NCBI GenBank assembly: GCA_030549335.1
Contig: CM060197.1
Location: 21,216,501-21,280,500 of the forward strand
From: Pontederia crassipes
Lineage: Eukaryota > Streptophyta > Magnoliopsida > Commelinales > Pontederiaceae
DNA length: 64,000 bases
Direction: 5' to 3'
Shown: positions 1-11,512 of the stretch, piece after piece
Numbering within the stretch: the stretch's first letter is position 1
Layout: each line of letters starts with the position of its first letter
Notes under the pieces: model-generated
What the model saw: only the letters and a program-made list of their open reading frames with translations
Told to the model about the DNA's origin: nothing
Databases searched by the model: none
Program-made: the position numbers and the translations under genes

Positions 1-810
1 TCACAATTTCAACAGTCTTCTAATGCTTGCATGTATGCTTCACATGGTCATGATAATTCAAATTACTGAAATTGTGAGGAAGACTTCTCAAGAAGTAGTC
101 ATTATGTTCCAAATTACTGGAATGCATACCGGGAGAAGCAAAATGCAATCTGGGAGAAGCTACATATGGCAGCAGATGCTCTTGAAGCTCAACTCCAACT
201 CTTGGAGGCTAAACTTTGTCTGCAGTCTAGTTTAGAAATTCCACAAACCCATTCTGCCCATCTAAAATAAGAAATTCAAGAAATGAAGATGGAAATTGAG
301 AAAGAGATAAATGAAGAGAGAGAAGTTTTCATGAAGGCTAAAGTTAAAAAGGAAGTTGTAACACTTAAAGCACAAGACAAGAAACAAGATGAAGTTGCAG
401 AAGTTACTGAAAAGGGTGCTCCAATGATACCAGCAATGAATCACATTGAAGACCCACTCATAAGGCAACAATTTATTACGGCAAAGCCACATGATGAGAC
501 AACAATGGCCAAAGAGGATACAAAAGCAGCACAAGTTTCTTTTCAAAAAGAGAAAGTTACAATGAAATTCAAATTTGTAGAAGGAATGGAATAGTCAATT
601 AAGAAAGATCAATATTTGCTTACTGAAAGTTGGGACCAAGAGCTCAAAGATCTTCCAACAATGCTGCATTTAAAGAGGCTATTAAAGAAATGGTTGTTTA
701 AACAAGATGGTGATCTAGGAGATTCAGATGTCATACATGAGAATTCTGGGAATGAGAAGTTAGTGGATTTTTGGTACAGTAAAGAATGGATACATCAAAA
801 TGAAAAATAA
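1..810 (+). pseudogene. Broken coiled-coil ORF inside the retrotransposon
   Basis: One reading frame starting at base 1 stays open to 807 apart from stops at 67-69 (TGA), 268-270 (TAA) and 592-594 (TAG). The stretch around 141-260 and 283-400 is rich in E, K, Q and L with heptad-like spacing, which suggests a coiled coil; the C-terminal part has the tryptophan-bearing pieces ESWDQELKDL and DFWYSKEWIHQ. I do not recognise the protein. It occupies the position just before the post-pol hairpin where the related element at 44-60 kb has integrase, yet it has none of the integrase motifs. It could be an extra ORF of a non-autonomous element or a very diverged gag. The N terminus lies outside the window. 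Confidence 0.4.
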
Positions 811-963
811 AAGTTTATCATTGACTAATTAAGATATCCATACTTGATTAGTGAAGCTATCCACAGATTGAGATCTCTATTGGATCACACGATACTATTT
901 AAACCTTCTTGAAATGAAGAAGTTGTAACAATGTCTAACCTAAGACATTAAAGTAGGACGCTT

Positions 964-981
964 CTTGGGAGGCAACCCAAG
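964..981 (+). other. Conserved hairpin cttggg-N6-cccaag downstream of the coding part
   Basis: A perfect 6-bp inverted repeat with a 6-base loop. The same 18-mer with one loop change is at 55391-55408 just after pol in the full-length element, so it is retained between two diverged relatives. Its role is unknown; an RNA structure is the simplest guess. Confidence 0.6.
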
Positions 982-1610
982 ACTTTTAACATCTAATTTC
1001 CCTTTGTTTTGCAGGAATGAAACAGAGAGGAACTTGATCTACCACTGAACTAAATTTAGCTTAGGGAGTGCTCTTTACTCATAACTTTGATTTTTCAGTG
1101 AAATGCATTTGATAATTGATTATCATAATTATCCATACTTACTCATGTTATGATCATCATAATGATAACTATGATTTCTTGTTCATATCAGTTGTCAAAT
1201 TTGTCAAATTTCAGTGAACTTTTACTACTTACTGAATTTTAGTGATTGTTAGATTGATCATTCTCCGATTAATTGTAGATTTGATTCAATACCTGGAAGA
1301 GTTGATCAAGACTACATTCTTAACCATTGTTGGTATCAAATATTGAAATGATAGACCCAAAGAATAAGTGAAGCAAGATATGCCTACCTCTCATTTCAAA
1401 AGTTGAACACCCCCAACCCTCTTCCTTGCTTAGATGATTCATCATTGAGGACAGTGTTGATTATAAGCTTGGGGGGTACCTGGTACATTTTTGAACTCTA
1501 TTAGTATGACTAATTTCATTTTAAAGTTAATATCATATCTATAGCCATGTAATCACTATTATCATTGTAGTTCAGCTCAAGTCATATTATCATTTGTGCT
1601 CATTATTATT

Positions 1611-1765
1611 AAGTAGAAATCCTTTAGTATAACAGCTAGTACACTCCAACACCAAGTAGTCATTAATTTGGCTATTAATCTTTTTTCTTCACGTAGCTCA
1701 TATTCAGATGCATTTGATTTCAATGCAATTGAAATTTTTCTTTTTTGTGGGTAACACTAGCTGAC
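1611..1765 (+). repeat. Left copy of a 155-bp direct repeat flanking the CACTA fragment
   Basis: Matches 6965-7119 at a constant offset of 5354 with fewer than about ten differences by eye. It is retrotransposon 3' non-coding sequence that occurs once in the related element (near 56100-56230). It is far longer than the 3-bp duplication a CACTA element makes. Confidence 0.85.
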
Positions 1766-1865
1766 TACAAGAAAATAGAGTTTCTGTGACAGAATTTTCC
1801 ATCACAAAAGATTATAAATCTATCACTAGTAATAATATGTGACAAAGCTACGATAAAAAAAGTTG

Positions 1866-1873
1866 GTCACAAT
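1866..1873 (+). repeat. 8-bp target-site duplication gtcacaat (left)
   Basis: Identical to 2519-2526, directly flanking the hAT-like element. Confidence 0.85.
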
Positions 1874-2518
1874 CAAGGTTATCAAAATTGCGATCTTGAT
1901 CGTTTGATCGTTTGATCGTACGATCTTACGATCCTACCTAGGGTCGGCGATCTCGATCTCAACTTTGAGATCATTTTTGTAGGATCGGTAGGATCGTAAT
2001 AGCAAGATCGTAAGATCATTAAGATCGTAAGATCCTACCGATCCTACTAATCCAATTTTTTTTTTCAATTTTTTGTTTTGTTTTTAAATTTTTCACTAAG
2101 CGCAACATGATATTTTTGAGAAATAAAATTAAGAAAAAGGTTATTGGTTATAATTAAAATTTAAATTTTTTTTTGCACAAAATAACTCTATTATAAATGT
2201 ATATTAAGAGTTATTATATAATGCTATTTCATATTCACCATATTATTGCCATTTTTATCAATCTATATTAAATTATTATTATATAAATAGTATATATATC
2301 ATTTGTAACAAGTCTTAATAGGATAGCACTCAAGATAACATTATTTATAATTTAAAATATTACAAATTTATTTAAAAATATTATTTTACATAATTTTATA
2401 TATTAAACTATTATTTTAATATATAGGTAGGATCTTACGATCCTCGATCCGATCTTACGATCTTTGATCTTACGGACCCCTTCCGATCTTACATAAGATC
2501 CCGATCTTGACTACCTTG
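1874..2518. mobile_element. Non-autonomous hAT-like element (645 bp)
   Basis: The element starts CAAGGTTATCAAAATTGCGA and its other end, read in reverse complement, starts CAAGGTAGTCAAGATCGGGA, giving imperfect terminal inverted repeats beginning CAAGG. It is flanked by a perfect 8-bp duplication, gtcacaat; 8 bp and CA(A/G)GG termini are hAT hallmarks. Both ends carry arrays of GATC-centred words (gatcgtaagatcctaccgatcc) and the middle is AT-rich. No transposase ORF is present, so it depends on a helper. Confidence 0.85.
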
Positions 2519-2526
2519 GTCACAAT
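2519..2526 (+). repeat. 8-bp target-site duplication gtcacaat (right)
   Basis: Perfect copy of 1866-1873. It coincides with a CACTA subterminal word. Confidence 0.85.
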
Positions 2527-3060
2527 TGATTAAGTCACAAAAATTTTTGTGACAATTAAATCCTAACAAAAGTTTTGTGACAGAATTATTAATCACAATA
2601 TCCATCACAAATAGAAAATTAAAAACAATAGAAATATTATGCAAACCCTCACAAGTTGTGATGCCTTTGTGAGTGATTATTTGTGACATCTTTGTGATGA
2701 TATTGCAAAGGATTTATAATAGGTTATTTTGTGACAATATTATGAGAAATGTATTTGTGATGGATTTGTGATGGAATTCCTTGTGACAATATTGTGATTG
2801 AAATTCTCTTATGGATTTGTGACTAACTTTATGTGACAAAATTTGATACTAAAAAATAATTATAATTTTTGCAATAAAAAATATCCATGGTTTAACATTA
2901 CAATCACGACACTAAAAGTCATTAATCATGCAATGTATCCATGATTTAACATTGAAAAGTTATAATAATTGCATAAAAAAGTAAAGGACCATAAAATATA
3001 TCACAATTTGAGCATGAAAAAACAAATCTAAATCAACGCTTTGTTACAGAAACATAAAAG

Positions 3061-3209
3061 TGAACATCCAAATATATTCACTTCATTACAAAAAGTGAAT
3101 GTGTTCAACCAAAATTGAACATCCAAATATATTCACTTCATTACAAAAAGTGAATGTGTTCAACCAAAATTGAACATCCAAATATATTCACTTCATTACA
3201 AAGAGTGAA
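3061..3209. repeat. Tandem repeat, 55-bp unit, about 2.7 copies
   Basis: Units start at 3061, 3116 and 3171 (tgaacatccaaatatattca...). Each contains ttcact...agtgaa inverted pieces. It lies in the non-coding 3' part of the CACTA element. Confidence 0.9.
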
Positions 3210-3651
3210 CAATGTCATTTCATGAACATAAAGCACCTAATGCAAGATTTTCCCTTCTTAGTTTTCACTCTGTGACAAGTGCATCAAAACCAAAATTTAA
3301 TTACCTACAAAACAATGCAAGAAATTTAGGAAATTGATAATTGTTAGGGGAGCGCAAAATATGTGCATAGGAGGGGGGTGGATAAAGGACATTCTGGTCA
3401 CTCGTTGGATGATCTTTCATCTAGTGTTGGCCACATTGAAGTGTTAAAAAGAGATCAATATATATCATTGATCTTCCTATAGAATTTTCTAATATATAAT
3501 CATATGAAACAGACAAAAAGAGGTCCAAACCTTGTAATGGTAATCATCAGGCAAGATTGTTGCTGCTATCTGTTTAAAGAAAGGGAAATGTCTGTTATAT
3601 GTTTAAATCAAGTTTCAATTGCTCTTTAACAAAGTTTCAAGCAAAAAAAAT

Positions 3652-3797
3652 GAATTCAAAGTAGCTACACTAGGGCTCTTGAAAAGAAAGGTCTTAGTCA
3701 ATACTCTTGAAAATAAAGGTCTTTGTCAATTAATATTGAATTCAAAGTAGCTACGCTAGGGCTCTTGAAAAGAAAGGTCTTAGTCAATCAATATTAA
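3652..3797. repeat. Direct repeat, about 86-bp period
   Basis: gaattcaaagtagctac(a/g)ctaggg... begins at 3652 and again at 3738. The second copy is shorter. An internal sub-repeat (cttgaaaaNaaaggtctt) also occurs within the first copy. Confidence 0.8.
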
Positions 3798-3885
3798 GGG
3801 GATTTCCTACAACTATATCATACATTTTTATTATATCAAGTAACTTGGATATTTGGATATAACACAATACCTTACCAACATAGAA

Positions 3886-5621
3886 TTACTTTTTCGGATG
3901 AGATTGAATCCTTCCTTGTTGGGAAAGTTGCAACATCATGCAATGAAATTGTTCTTGCATCTCAGCCTTCACAAGTTTAATGCGCTCATCCATTTGTTGT
4001 TGCATCTTTTGTTCTGCTTCTTCTCTTTCTTTGTGCATCTTTTGTAATGCCGCTTCTCTTTCTTGTTGTAGTTCTCGACGTATTTTTTCATGCACTTCTT
4101 CTCGCATTTTTTGTATATTATTTTCCATTGTTACTTCTGAAAAAGAGTTACCTAGGCAATGACATGTAACATTGTTAGTTTTCAGCATTGCATAAAAACT
4201 ATTTCATTGCAAATTATATTTTTACACACATCTTCCTGCACTTCCAAATTTCAACATTGCATGAACATTTTTTCCTGCACCAAATCCATACACTCTACCC
4301 TTTGTTGGAGCTCCAATTGCCTCAAACCATGCATCAGGATCAAATTGTGGTTGAGATGAGGGATCTGAGCCATATTTAATATTGATTGATGCAAAGTAGC
4401 TTTCCTATTTACCAATCAAACATATTATCAATTACACAAGTATTTAATTTTTTAGAAATATATATACTTCAATAAAATATACATAAACATATAGATTATT
4501 TAACTTACACAAACTCTCTTGGATTTTTTATCAACAAAATCATTGGTGCCATCTTTTCTGCGGCGCTTGTGAACATGCTCAAAAACCTCATAATCACTTG
4601 GCTGCCTTCCTAACTTTTTTGTCTGCGAAAGTCAACAAAACAATGAAACACATATTATAAAAAGAATTGTACATAAATTACATTGAAAGGTAAGTACGTC
4701 CACCATACAAGTTTCATACGATGCTCTATAATTGGTATGGAACCTGAAGTATACTTCGTAATTGTCATGTCTGTTGTACCCATAAATCAACCATAGAATT
4801 CCAATAATCTTGTCGTAACCATGAAGGACCAACGCCTTTAGTTTTGCCAATATGTGATTTTTGGTGTTTCTCCATCACCTTAACTCGTGCATGATACAAT
4901 GTCGAAGCATAAAGATTTCCACATTTTTTGAAGAAAGCATCTTTAATGTGATTATTTGCTTGATTCCAAATAAATATTTCCTATAAATTAATTAGAAAAA
5001 TAAAATTAGAAAAATAAAGAAATTCAAATATTTTTTATATCAGTCTATGTTAGTACCTCAAACTCATTCCACATAATTTCACGAATACTTTTAGGCACCA
5101 TTTTCCAAAGTATCCAAGGCCCATCAATGTTCAGCTTTATGATTGTGCTAATAGTTCGGGTGACTTCATTCGGAAGAAAGCTATACAATACAAGACAATA
5201 TTTAAAACCAATAAAATAAAAATCTGATTGTACTTTAAAAATATAACTTAGAATAAAAAATGCAACCTGTCACCATGCAATTCGATGAATAATCTATCAA
5301 CTTCATTGGTCGGTGCATCAATGCCATGATTAATTCCCTTGTTCTAGATGATAATGATGCATCACCATCATTAGTATCCTCTTGATCAAAACCTTCAGTT
5401 GCAACATGCTCTTCATAAAATTGTTATGTAAGTGTTGTTGCCTCATCTCGTGTAGTTAAAATAGGATTTGGAGATGTGACTTCTCGTATTTCCTTTTGGA
5501 TTGAAGTTGTTGAACCCCTTCCTGAAGTGGTCCTTCTATCTCCTCTAGCATTGTTTCCTCTTCCTCGTCTAAATGCACCGCCTCTTACCATTGACCCTAT
5601 AAAAGAACAAGGGAAAGCCAA
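3886..5621 (-). pseudogene. CACTA small transposase gene, Transposase_24 (Ptta/En/Spm) family, multi-exon, probably decayed
   Basis: Read on the minus strand, exon-like blocks appear in family order. There is an R/G-rich N terminus (MVRGGAFRRGRGNN, start near 5591 after a ttttatag acceptor) and a block FLPNEVTRTISTIIKLNIDG...IREIMWNEFE (about 5180-5050). Next come a basic block ending YHARVKVMEKH (about 4980-4850) and the hallmark KKLGRQPSDYEVFEHVHKRR...FVDKKSKRV (about 4620-4510). Then comes W-FEAIGAPTKGRVYGFGAGK (about 4410-4250) and a C-terminal E/K/Q coiled coil (4150-3886). Family members bind subterminal repeats. The first block ends in a stop at 5424-5426 that may be a lesion. The intron boundaries are inferred, not proven. 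Confidence 0.72.
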
Positions 5622-5811
5622 ATGTCAATAAATGTATTCACATATTTCATATAAATCTGAAATGAAGATAAAATCACAGCATAATACATTTATATGTAAA
5701 AACATAACACATGAATCAAGTAATCAATTATATGTAAAAAAAATTTGAATAGAAAGGTTAATTTCCTTTTGGTATGGAAACACTACAAGCAAGTTAACTA
5801 TGAAAATCAAG

Positions 5812-6964
5812 TTACTCATGCAAATCGTCATCGCTAGAATAAATTTGTGCATCATCATCTTCTTTAGTGTCTTCCATATTCTCATGCTCTTCCTCTTCTT
5901 TATATGCTTTTGTTTCATCTTCTTCTTCAAAATGCCCCTTATCGACAAGAATATTTGAATCATCAAGTTCAACTGCTTATCTAATTAAAATTGGATTTGA
6001 CATCTCATCCTCTTGATAATAACCCTCAATTGAATGTACCAAATCTGCATCTTCAACTTCATATAAAGGAATATCAATTCTTCCTCGAGACCTTGTTTTA
6101 CAAACAACCCACCAGTCTCGCCTTTCACGATTTTCAAATGGAGAAGACATGTAATATACTTGTTGAGCTTTTTTAAGCTAATACAAAAGGTTCATTCGTT
6201 GATAGTTTGCATGTGTGCCTAACTTCAACTAAACCATGATGTGGATGCACTTTTAGTCCATTAATCTTGTCGAACCAATCACACTTAAATAAAACAACTA
6301 AATTTCTTTTACTTGAGTAATGCAACTCCACTATCTCAATCAATAGGCCATAATAATCAGTTTCATGCTCATTATAACAACTCCCTTTTATGCAAACACC
6401 GCTATTCATAGTCTTTCTTCCTCGACCATGATGAATGTCAAATAAGAATCCATTCGTAAAGTATCCTTTGTTACATTGAATGATACGTGATGGGCCTCGT
6501 GCTATATCCATGATCCTTTTGTCCACTTGGGTCATATTCTCTGTGACCTATATACTAAAAATAATTGTAGCCAATTATATTGGACAATTTATTATAGAAG
6601 GAATGTAACACATTTCCTACTTACAATTCTTTCAACCAATTTGCAAACTGACCCTCATGTAACCTTTCTCTTTATTCATTAGTAATATGAGGATTTAGTT
6701 GAAACAACATTTCATTATATATCCTAAAAATATACAATTTTCAAAAGTTAGTATCATTGTTAACAACATCATTCTAATTCAAATTCATAATCCTTACTCT
6801 ATGTATGGCTTGACTTCAGGTGTATTCAATAAAACATAGACATACGCAGCATCCATCTCAACATCAAACATCATTCTTCTTGTACCACCACCAAATGATC
6901 GAACAGGATGGCAAAAAATAGAGAGACGCCTCAATGATTCAACATCACCACCATCATCATTTTT
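5812..6964 (-). pseudogene. C-terminal part of a CACTA TNP2-type transposase (DUF4216 region), broken
   Basis: From high to low coordinates: a segment LRRLSIFCHP-FGGGTRR... ending LLNTPEVKPYIE (about 6940-6795), which is the part following DUF4218 in TNP2 proteins; NEMLFQLNPHITNE followed by an in-frame TAA and REKLHEGQFANWLKEL (about 6720-6630); then a DUF4216 block with YYGLLIEIVELHY and LVVLFKCDWFDKINGLKVH (6550-6173). A frameshift at about 6175 moves on to KAQQVYYMSSPFENRERRDW and an acidic tail ending at the stop at 5812-5814. The catalytic Transposase_21 region is missing; the gene is cut at 6964 by the repeat junction. It is inactive. Confidence 0.8.
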
Positions 6965-7119
6965 AAGTAGAAATCCTTTAGTATAACCACTAGTACACTC
7001 CAACACCAAGTAGTCATTAATTTGACTATTAATCTTTTTGCTTCACTCAGCTCATATTCAGATGCATTTGATTTCAGTTCAGCGGAAATTTTTCTTTTTT
7101 GTGGGTAACACTAGCTGAC
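6965..7119 (+). repeat. Right copy of the 155-bp direct repeat
   Basis: Second copy of 1611-1765. It runs straight on into the rest of the retrotransposon 3' region (actcatggatt...), so this is the copy contiguous with the downstream LTR. Its left edge abuts the broken end of the CACTA transposase gene. Confidence 0.85.
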
Positions 7120-7773
7120 ACTCATGGATTGGTTAGAAATTAGAAGATGTCTAGAATGGAATCAAGGCGTTTGCTATTATGTTAAATAGAAATATGGACT
7201 CTTTGTATTAATGAATCTAAACTTTACTTGAGTTTGAACTGCTGCTCACGTCATGAACAGAAAAGAAAAAAAATGAAGAAAAAGAGAAAATGAAAATTTG
7301 CATTTTGCATTGCATGCATGCATGAATAAAGAGAGCCAAATCCAAAAAGAAAACTCTTCTCAATAAATCCAGGATGTTTATCTTGTTGACCATCATGAAT
7401 AAAAATCAGGTTTCAAACTTGTTTATTTGCATTATCATGAATAAAAGCCAGATTTATCCTATTTAAGCAATACACAAATCTGTTCATCAAGAGATTGGTA
7501 GTTCAACCTTTTTTATAAAGTTGAAAATCCCTGAAATTCAAATCAGTTGCTGCTAATACTTCTTTCATGGCTTAAATTTGCTTTAGCCTATGTGATTCCT
7601 TAGCTAAAAATTGGAAATTGAAAAGAATGGCAGGGAGTGTTAGCAAAGTGGGAAAGTCATTTGATTCTAAAGAGCTGATTCTGAATTCATTTGTGATCTG
7701 TTTGATTCAATCTTGTTCTTAATATTTGAATGTTTTGCTTGAGGACAAGCAAAAGACTAAGCTTGGGGGAGTT

Positions 7774-9192
7774 TGATCAGTTGCTGATCGTACTAAATTT
7801 CTACTCATTTTGCATCTTAATTCATGTGCATAAAAATCCTGAAATGTTCATATTCTGATAATTATGCTTAATATACATGTATTGATCTTCTCAGCATAAT
7901 GTTATCTTATATTTGCTCATTTGAGCTAGATAATATACTGTTTTAGTTCTTATTTGTGTAATTTCATTTGAGTAATCGATGTTGACTGTTCATGTTGTTG
8001 CAGCATCAAAATCAAGTACAAGAGACAAATATTCCTGTCGGAAAAGTAGGAGGGGACCACAGGCAACTTCCAAAAGCAATGAGAAAGGAATCTCTTCTCA
8101 GCAGCAAAAAGACCAGAGGACAGGTGGCAAAATCATAATGAATAGAAGCTTTTGATGATGATCAAATGGTGATGAAAATGTCATATATAAAGGGGATATT
8201 CAGGAGCATAATGGAGATCTCTTCCTCTCCTGGCCATTTGGTCGAGGCCAGGGGTTTTCTTGCTGGAGGCTTGAAGTCGATTGTTCTTTATGTTTTAGGA
8301 TGTTTTTTATTATGTTCCTCATTTGTTTTGTATTGTTTCATCAGTTATGAGGAGGTAAATCTCAACTCTCTTAGGATAGGATAGTAGTTTAATTTCTGTT
8401 GTATGGATAAATGACTGAACAACACTTTTGTCACTGATGCTAGTGCAGTTTCTCTATGTTTTCAAATCAGTTCTATGTTGATGTGAATCTTATTTTATAA
8501 TGACAACTGAGAAGTTGGTGTTTGATTTTTTCTTGCTCAGAAATGAGTCAAGAGCATCATCATTTGCTTTTTGGTTTAATTCTTGTCAAGATCTGAATGC
8601 ATCATTTACTTGTTGTTAATGTAAATCTCATCTTGTAGTGGCAACTGAGAGGCTGATTCTAGATTCTCTTAATGTTTAGAAATAAACCAAGAACATTAAC
8701 AATTAGTTTCTGGATTGATTTCATCTTTGATTTCTGTTGACTTGGTTTTCTGATTCTAATTTATCCAGTTGAGTTTTGATACATCCATTTAGCTTTTGTT
8801 GATGTGAATCTCATATTGAAATGGCAACCGAGAGGTTGATTCTAGATTCCCTTGATATTGAGAAATAAATCAAGAGCATCAACATTAGTTGTAGATCTAA
8901 TTGTATTTATACATTGAGTTAGAAGTTTCATGATAATCTAATATCAGTTGAAACCCTTGTTGAATCGATCTAACTAACATTCATATGTAAGTATGATACT
9001 TAGTTCTAACTTTTAATGCACTTTGAGAGCAGTCTTTATAGGTTGAATCTGGTTTGATTTGTATTGCTAAGTTGTTCTAATCCATCCATAGTAGAACATT
9101 ATATGAACTCCATTCCTAAAAGAACCATTTGGAATTGGAGTCAGAGATGGCGAGCAGTTCCCAACTCTTTTCTGTAAGCCTCTACCTCATCA
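7774..9192 (+). repeat. 3' LTR of the left retrotransposon
   Basis: Starts tgatca just after a purine tract and ends ...ctcatca at 9192, the TG...CA form. Patches align by eye with the LTR at 43908-46713: the TATA region, gaggagNtaaatctca...taggatagg-tagtag, and repeated 'aactgagaagtt ... cagaaatga' blocks. It is about half the length of that LTR. The end position is my best reading and could be off if the LTR is truncated. Confidence 0.7.
8184..8191 (+). promoter_or_regulatory. LTR TATA box (tatataaa)
   Basis: A consensus TATA about 410 bp into the LTR; the equivalent catatataaa is kept in both LTRs of the 44-60 kb element (44941, 57930). Conservation across diverged LTRs supports a promoter. 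Confidence 0.6.
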
Positions 9193-9232
9193 GTAAATTT
9201 GGTGACGAATTTTATTTTTAAGAGATTTATAA

Positions 9233-10981
9233 TGTAACACCTGGCCCAATAAAAAAATGAAATCAAATTTTAAATAAATCAGAGTCCTATTACCGTTGGA
9301 AACTTATCCAACTTGAATGGAAATAATAAATTTCAACCTTCCTATTTAAACCCCTCCTCCATCCCTCATAACAAAGTTTAACCTTAGTCGTCGCCTCACT
9401 CACGTGCTCTCTCGTACCCCCACGTCCAAGAACTCAGGAGCGTGTTGCCAAACATCGGAGAGATCTCCGAAGACGAGCCCGAACGAACTGAGGGGATGAA
9501 CGGAAGAGGGGAAGAGGGGAGAATGACCTTCGAGATTGGCGGTCCGTCTAGGACTGCAGGTGATAGGAATGAATGAAACGAAGCTTGAAAAGTAAAGGAC
9601 AAACCACAGGAAAGTGAACAGAGGTAGCTGGATCGTTGGATCAACCTCTGGATCGATTTTAACAATAGATTTGCATGAAGGACCCACATAAGATCCTAGT
9701 ATCATCTTTTATGTATTTACTTTACGCATAAGAGGTTTATTCCAACGGAACCGCACGAAAAAATGTGCAGTCGCGATCATTGTCCTGTCGGAATCATAGA
9801 ACCCAGACCGGATGTGACTTCATCGGGCAAAACCGACGCTGAGCCCGACCCAGGCTCTCCGTCGCCTAACCCGCGCCGACACCGCCATCCAAACCCTATC
9901 CGGGCTCCACTAAACCCAGCCCGAGTTGCGGTAGAGACACATCGAGTGTGATTCATACTCGGCCTGCTCTAGGCCGAGGAATCGCCCACTAAAGAACCCG
10001 GCCCGGGTCAGACCCAACCCGACCCGAATTCTGCCGAGAAGTTCTAGTACGTAATGATATTAGATTATTATTATTATTTTAATGTTGTTCCATGATGTTT
10101 GTTACGTAGAATAGTATTGCATTGCATGATCGGAAGTCTCAATCTGGGCGAAGACGAGAACCTAATTAATTAATAAAGATAAAAGCTTGGGTGCCCTTGT
10201 TACGAAATTACGAGAGCTCATGGTATTGTTCATCGCATTGTTGTGGCATTGGCTTTGCCTTGTCACCATTCATGATTTCTCCCCATCGTGTGACGAAAGA
10301 AAATACCCTCCCCTATAGCGAGGATGACTTGCCGTGATGTGCACAATCACTAGCCTCATGAAGTACATGGCATTTCATTGCAATCAAAACGTTCATTGAT
10401 GACATTGCATAGATGACATTGTTCCAGAGTATTGATTCATTTCATGGCACATTGACCTTATCAATATCATCGCATTGATCTACTTTACTAATTCTGATAT
10501 AGCATGGCATTGATTCTATTCCCATCGATTTTCTTACTTATGCCTATTTATTCCATGCTTAAATATTGTTAATGTTTATCCATTGGTTTATTGGGCTGTG
10601 AAGCTCACAGGTTATTGTTTCCCCTGCATTGATCCTGTAGGTAATGATGATAATCAAGGATGAGTTGCGACTGACGACGTTCGTGATGGTCTAGTGCACA
10701 TGTGGTGTTTTAGAGTGTTTTTTTTCCACTATATCTTAGATACTTTGAGTCCATGTCTTTAGGCTTCTGCATTATTTTTATTCAGTTATGTTTTAAACTA
10801 TTTTAAATTATATTAAAGACTATTATTGAAATCTTTATTTTTAATCATTGTTTTTATTGTTGTTAATTCTTTCGCTTTTATTTGGGTCAAAGGATCAGTA
10901 AATGTCAAAGTTTTGCATTGTTGGTAGCAACTTCCAGGTTGAATCTTGTCACGTGACAAGTGACGATTTGGGGGCATTACA
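9233..10981 (+). mobile_element. LTR-like unit, probably a solo LTR (TGTAACACC...GGCATTACA)
   Basis: Starts tgtaacacctggcc and ends gatttgggggcattaca, the same end pair as the units at 24193, 27034 and 38816. It holds a TATA-like ctatttaaac near 9343, a GC-rich array of cccgacc/cccgggt words (about 9780-10040), and a 'cccctgcattgatcctgtagg' block near 10620 also seen in the other units. The flanks (tataa and atatt) do not match, so the target duplication is lost or an end is wrong. No internal coding region. Confidence 0.65.
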
Positions 10982-11512
10982 ATATTTTAATTTTATAACA
11001 CAAATATGAGATAATAATATTTTAAAGCATTTAACGACCAACTACATGGTCATTATTTAAATTTAACGATTGGATTATTTATGGACGTTGATGACTTTTA
11101 ACGACCAGAATCTTAGTCATTGAAGATTATCAATGACAAGGATATATATGGTCATTAATACATTTAATGAGGTCATTATATAGATTTAACGACTGAATTA
11201 TATATGGTCGTTGATGACTTTTAACGACAGTATTAGCAGCCTGAAGGTTATCAACGACAAAGATATTGCTGGCCATTAATATATTTAACAACCAATTAAA
11301 TGGTCCTTATATAAAATTAACAGCCGGATTATTTCTCATCGTTGATGACCTTTAACGGCTGACACCTTTAAGTCGTCGTTATTGACTTTTAATGGTGACA
11401 TCTATAATGATCGGTGATGATGAAAAATACTGGTTGCTAATGACCAATAACGATCGAAATTTAAACAATAGCGACCGTATTTCCTTTTATAATAATGTGT
11501 TTTCTTATAGTA
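10982..11512 (+). mobile_element. CACTA element right end with subterminal repeats
   Basis: About a dozen aacgacca / tggtcgtt variants in both orientations (11030-11460) precede ttttcttatagta (11500-11512), close to the CACTA terminal ttttcttgtagtg. No transposase is present. The left part is probably lost or separated by the LTR-like unit at 9233. Confidence 0.6.

Larger units (their letters stand above)
1776..2840. repeat. CACTA subterminal gtgaca/tgtcac repeat zone
   Basis: About fifteen copies of gtgac(a) or its complement in both orientations lie at 1788-1873 and 2519-2840, interrupted by the hAT-like insertion. Subterminal arrays like this bind the small transposase protein in En/Spm elements (family knowledge); binding here is inferred. 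Confidence 0.65.
1764..6964 (-). mobile_element. Truncated CACTA (En/Spm) DNA transposon
   Basis: The left edge carries actacaagaaaa (1764-1775), the CACTA terminal inverted repeat minus its first base. The next kilobase is packed with short gtgaca / tgtcac subterminal words, typical of transposase-binding arrays. Going up in coordinates on the minus strand come a Transposase_24-type gene (3886-5621) and then the C-terminal end of a TNP2-type transposase (5812-6964). The other terminus and most of TNP2 are missing at 6964. A hAT-like element sits inside at 1874-2518. Confidence 0.85.
1..9192 (+). mobile_element. Degenerate Athila-related LTR retrotransposon, 3' part (5' end outside window)
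   Basis: Layout from the left edge: a broken ORF, a conserved hairpin at 964-981, about 1 kb of 3' non-coding DNA, a purine-rich tract (gcttgggggagttt, 7761-7774) and an LTR at 7774-9192. The order and many short words match the full-length element at 43908-59708 (hairpin 55391-55408, gcttgggggag near 55877, 'acactagctga' near 56220, LTR start tgatca). A CACTA fragment (1764-6964) splits the non-coding part. No integrase or reverse transcriptase is visible, so this may be a non-autonomous relative. The 5' LTR and target duplication cannot be checked. Confidence 0.72.

Noticed and set aside
8166..8384. 72-codon ORF in the left LTR
   Set aside because: Starts at the TATA box and is not conserved in the related LTRs.
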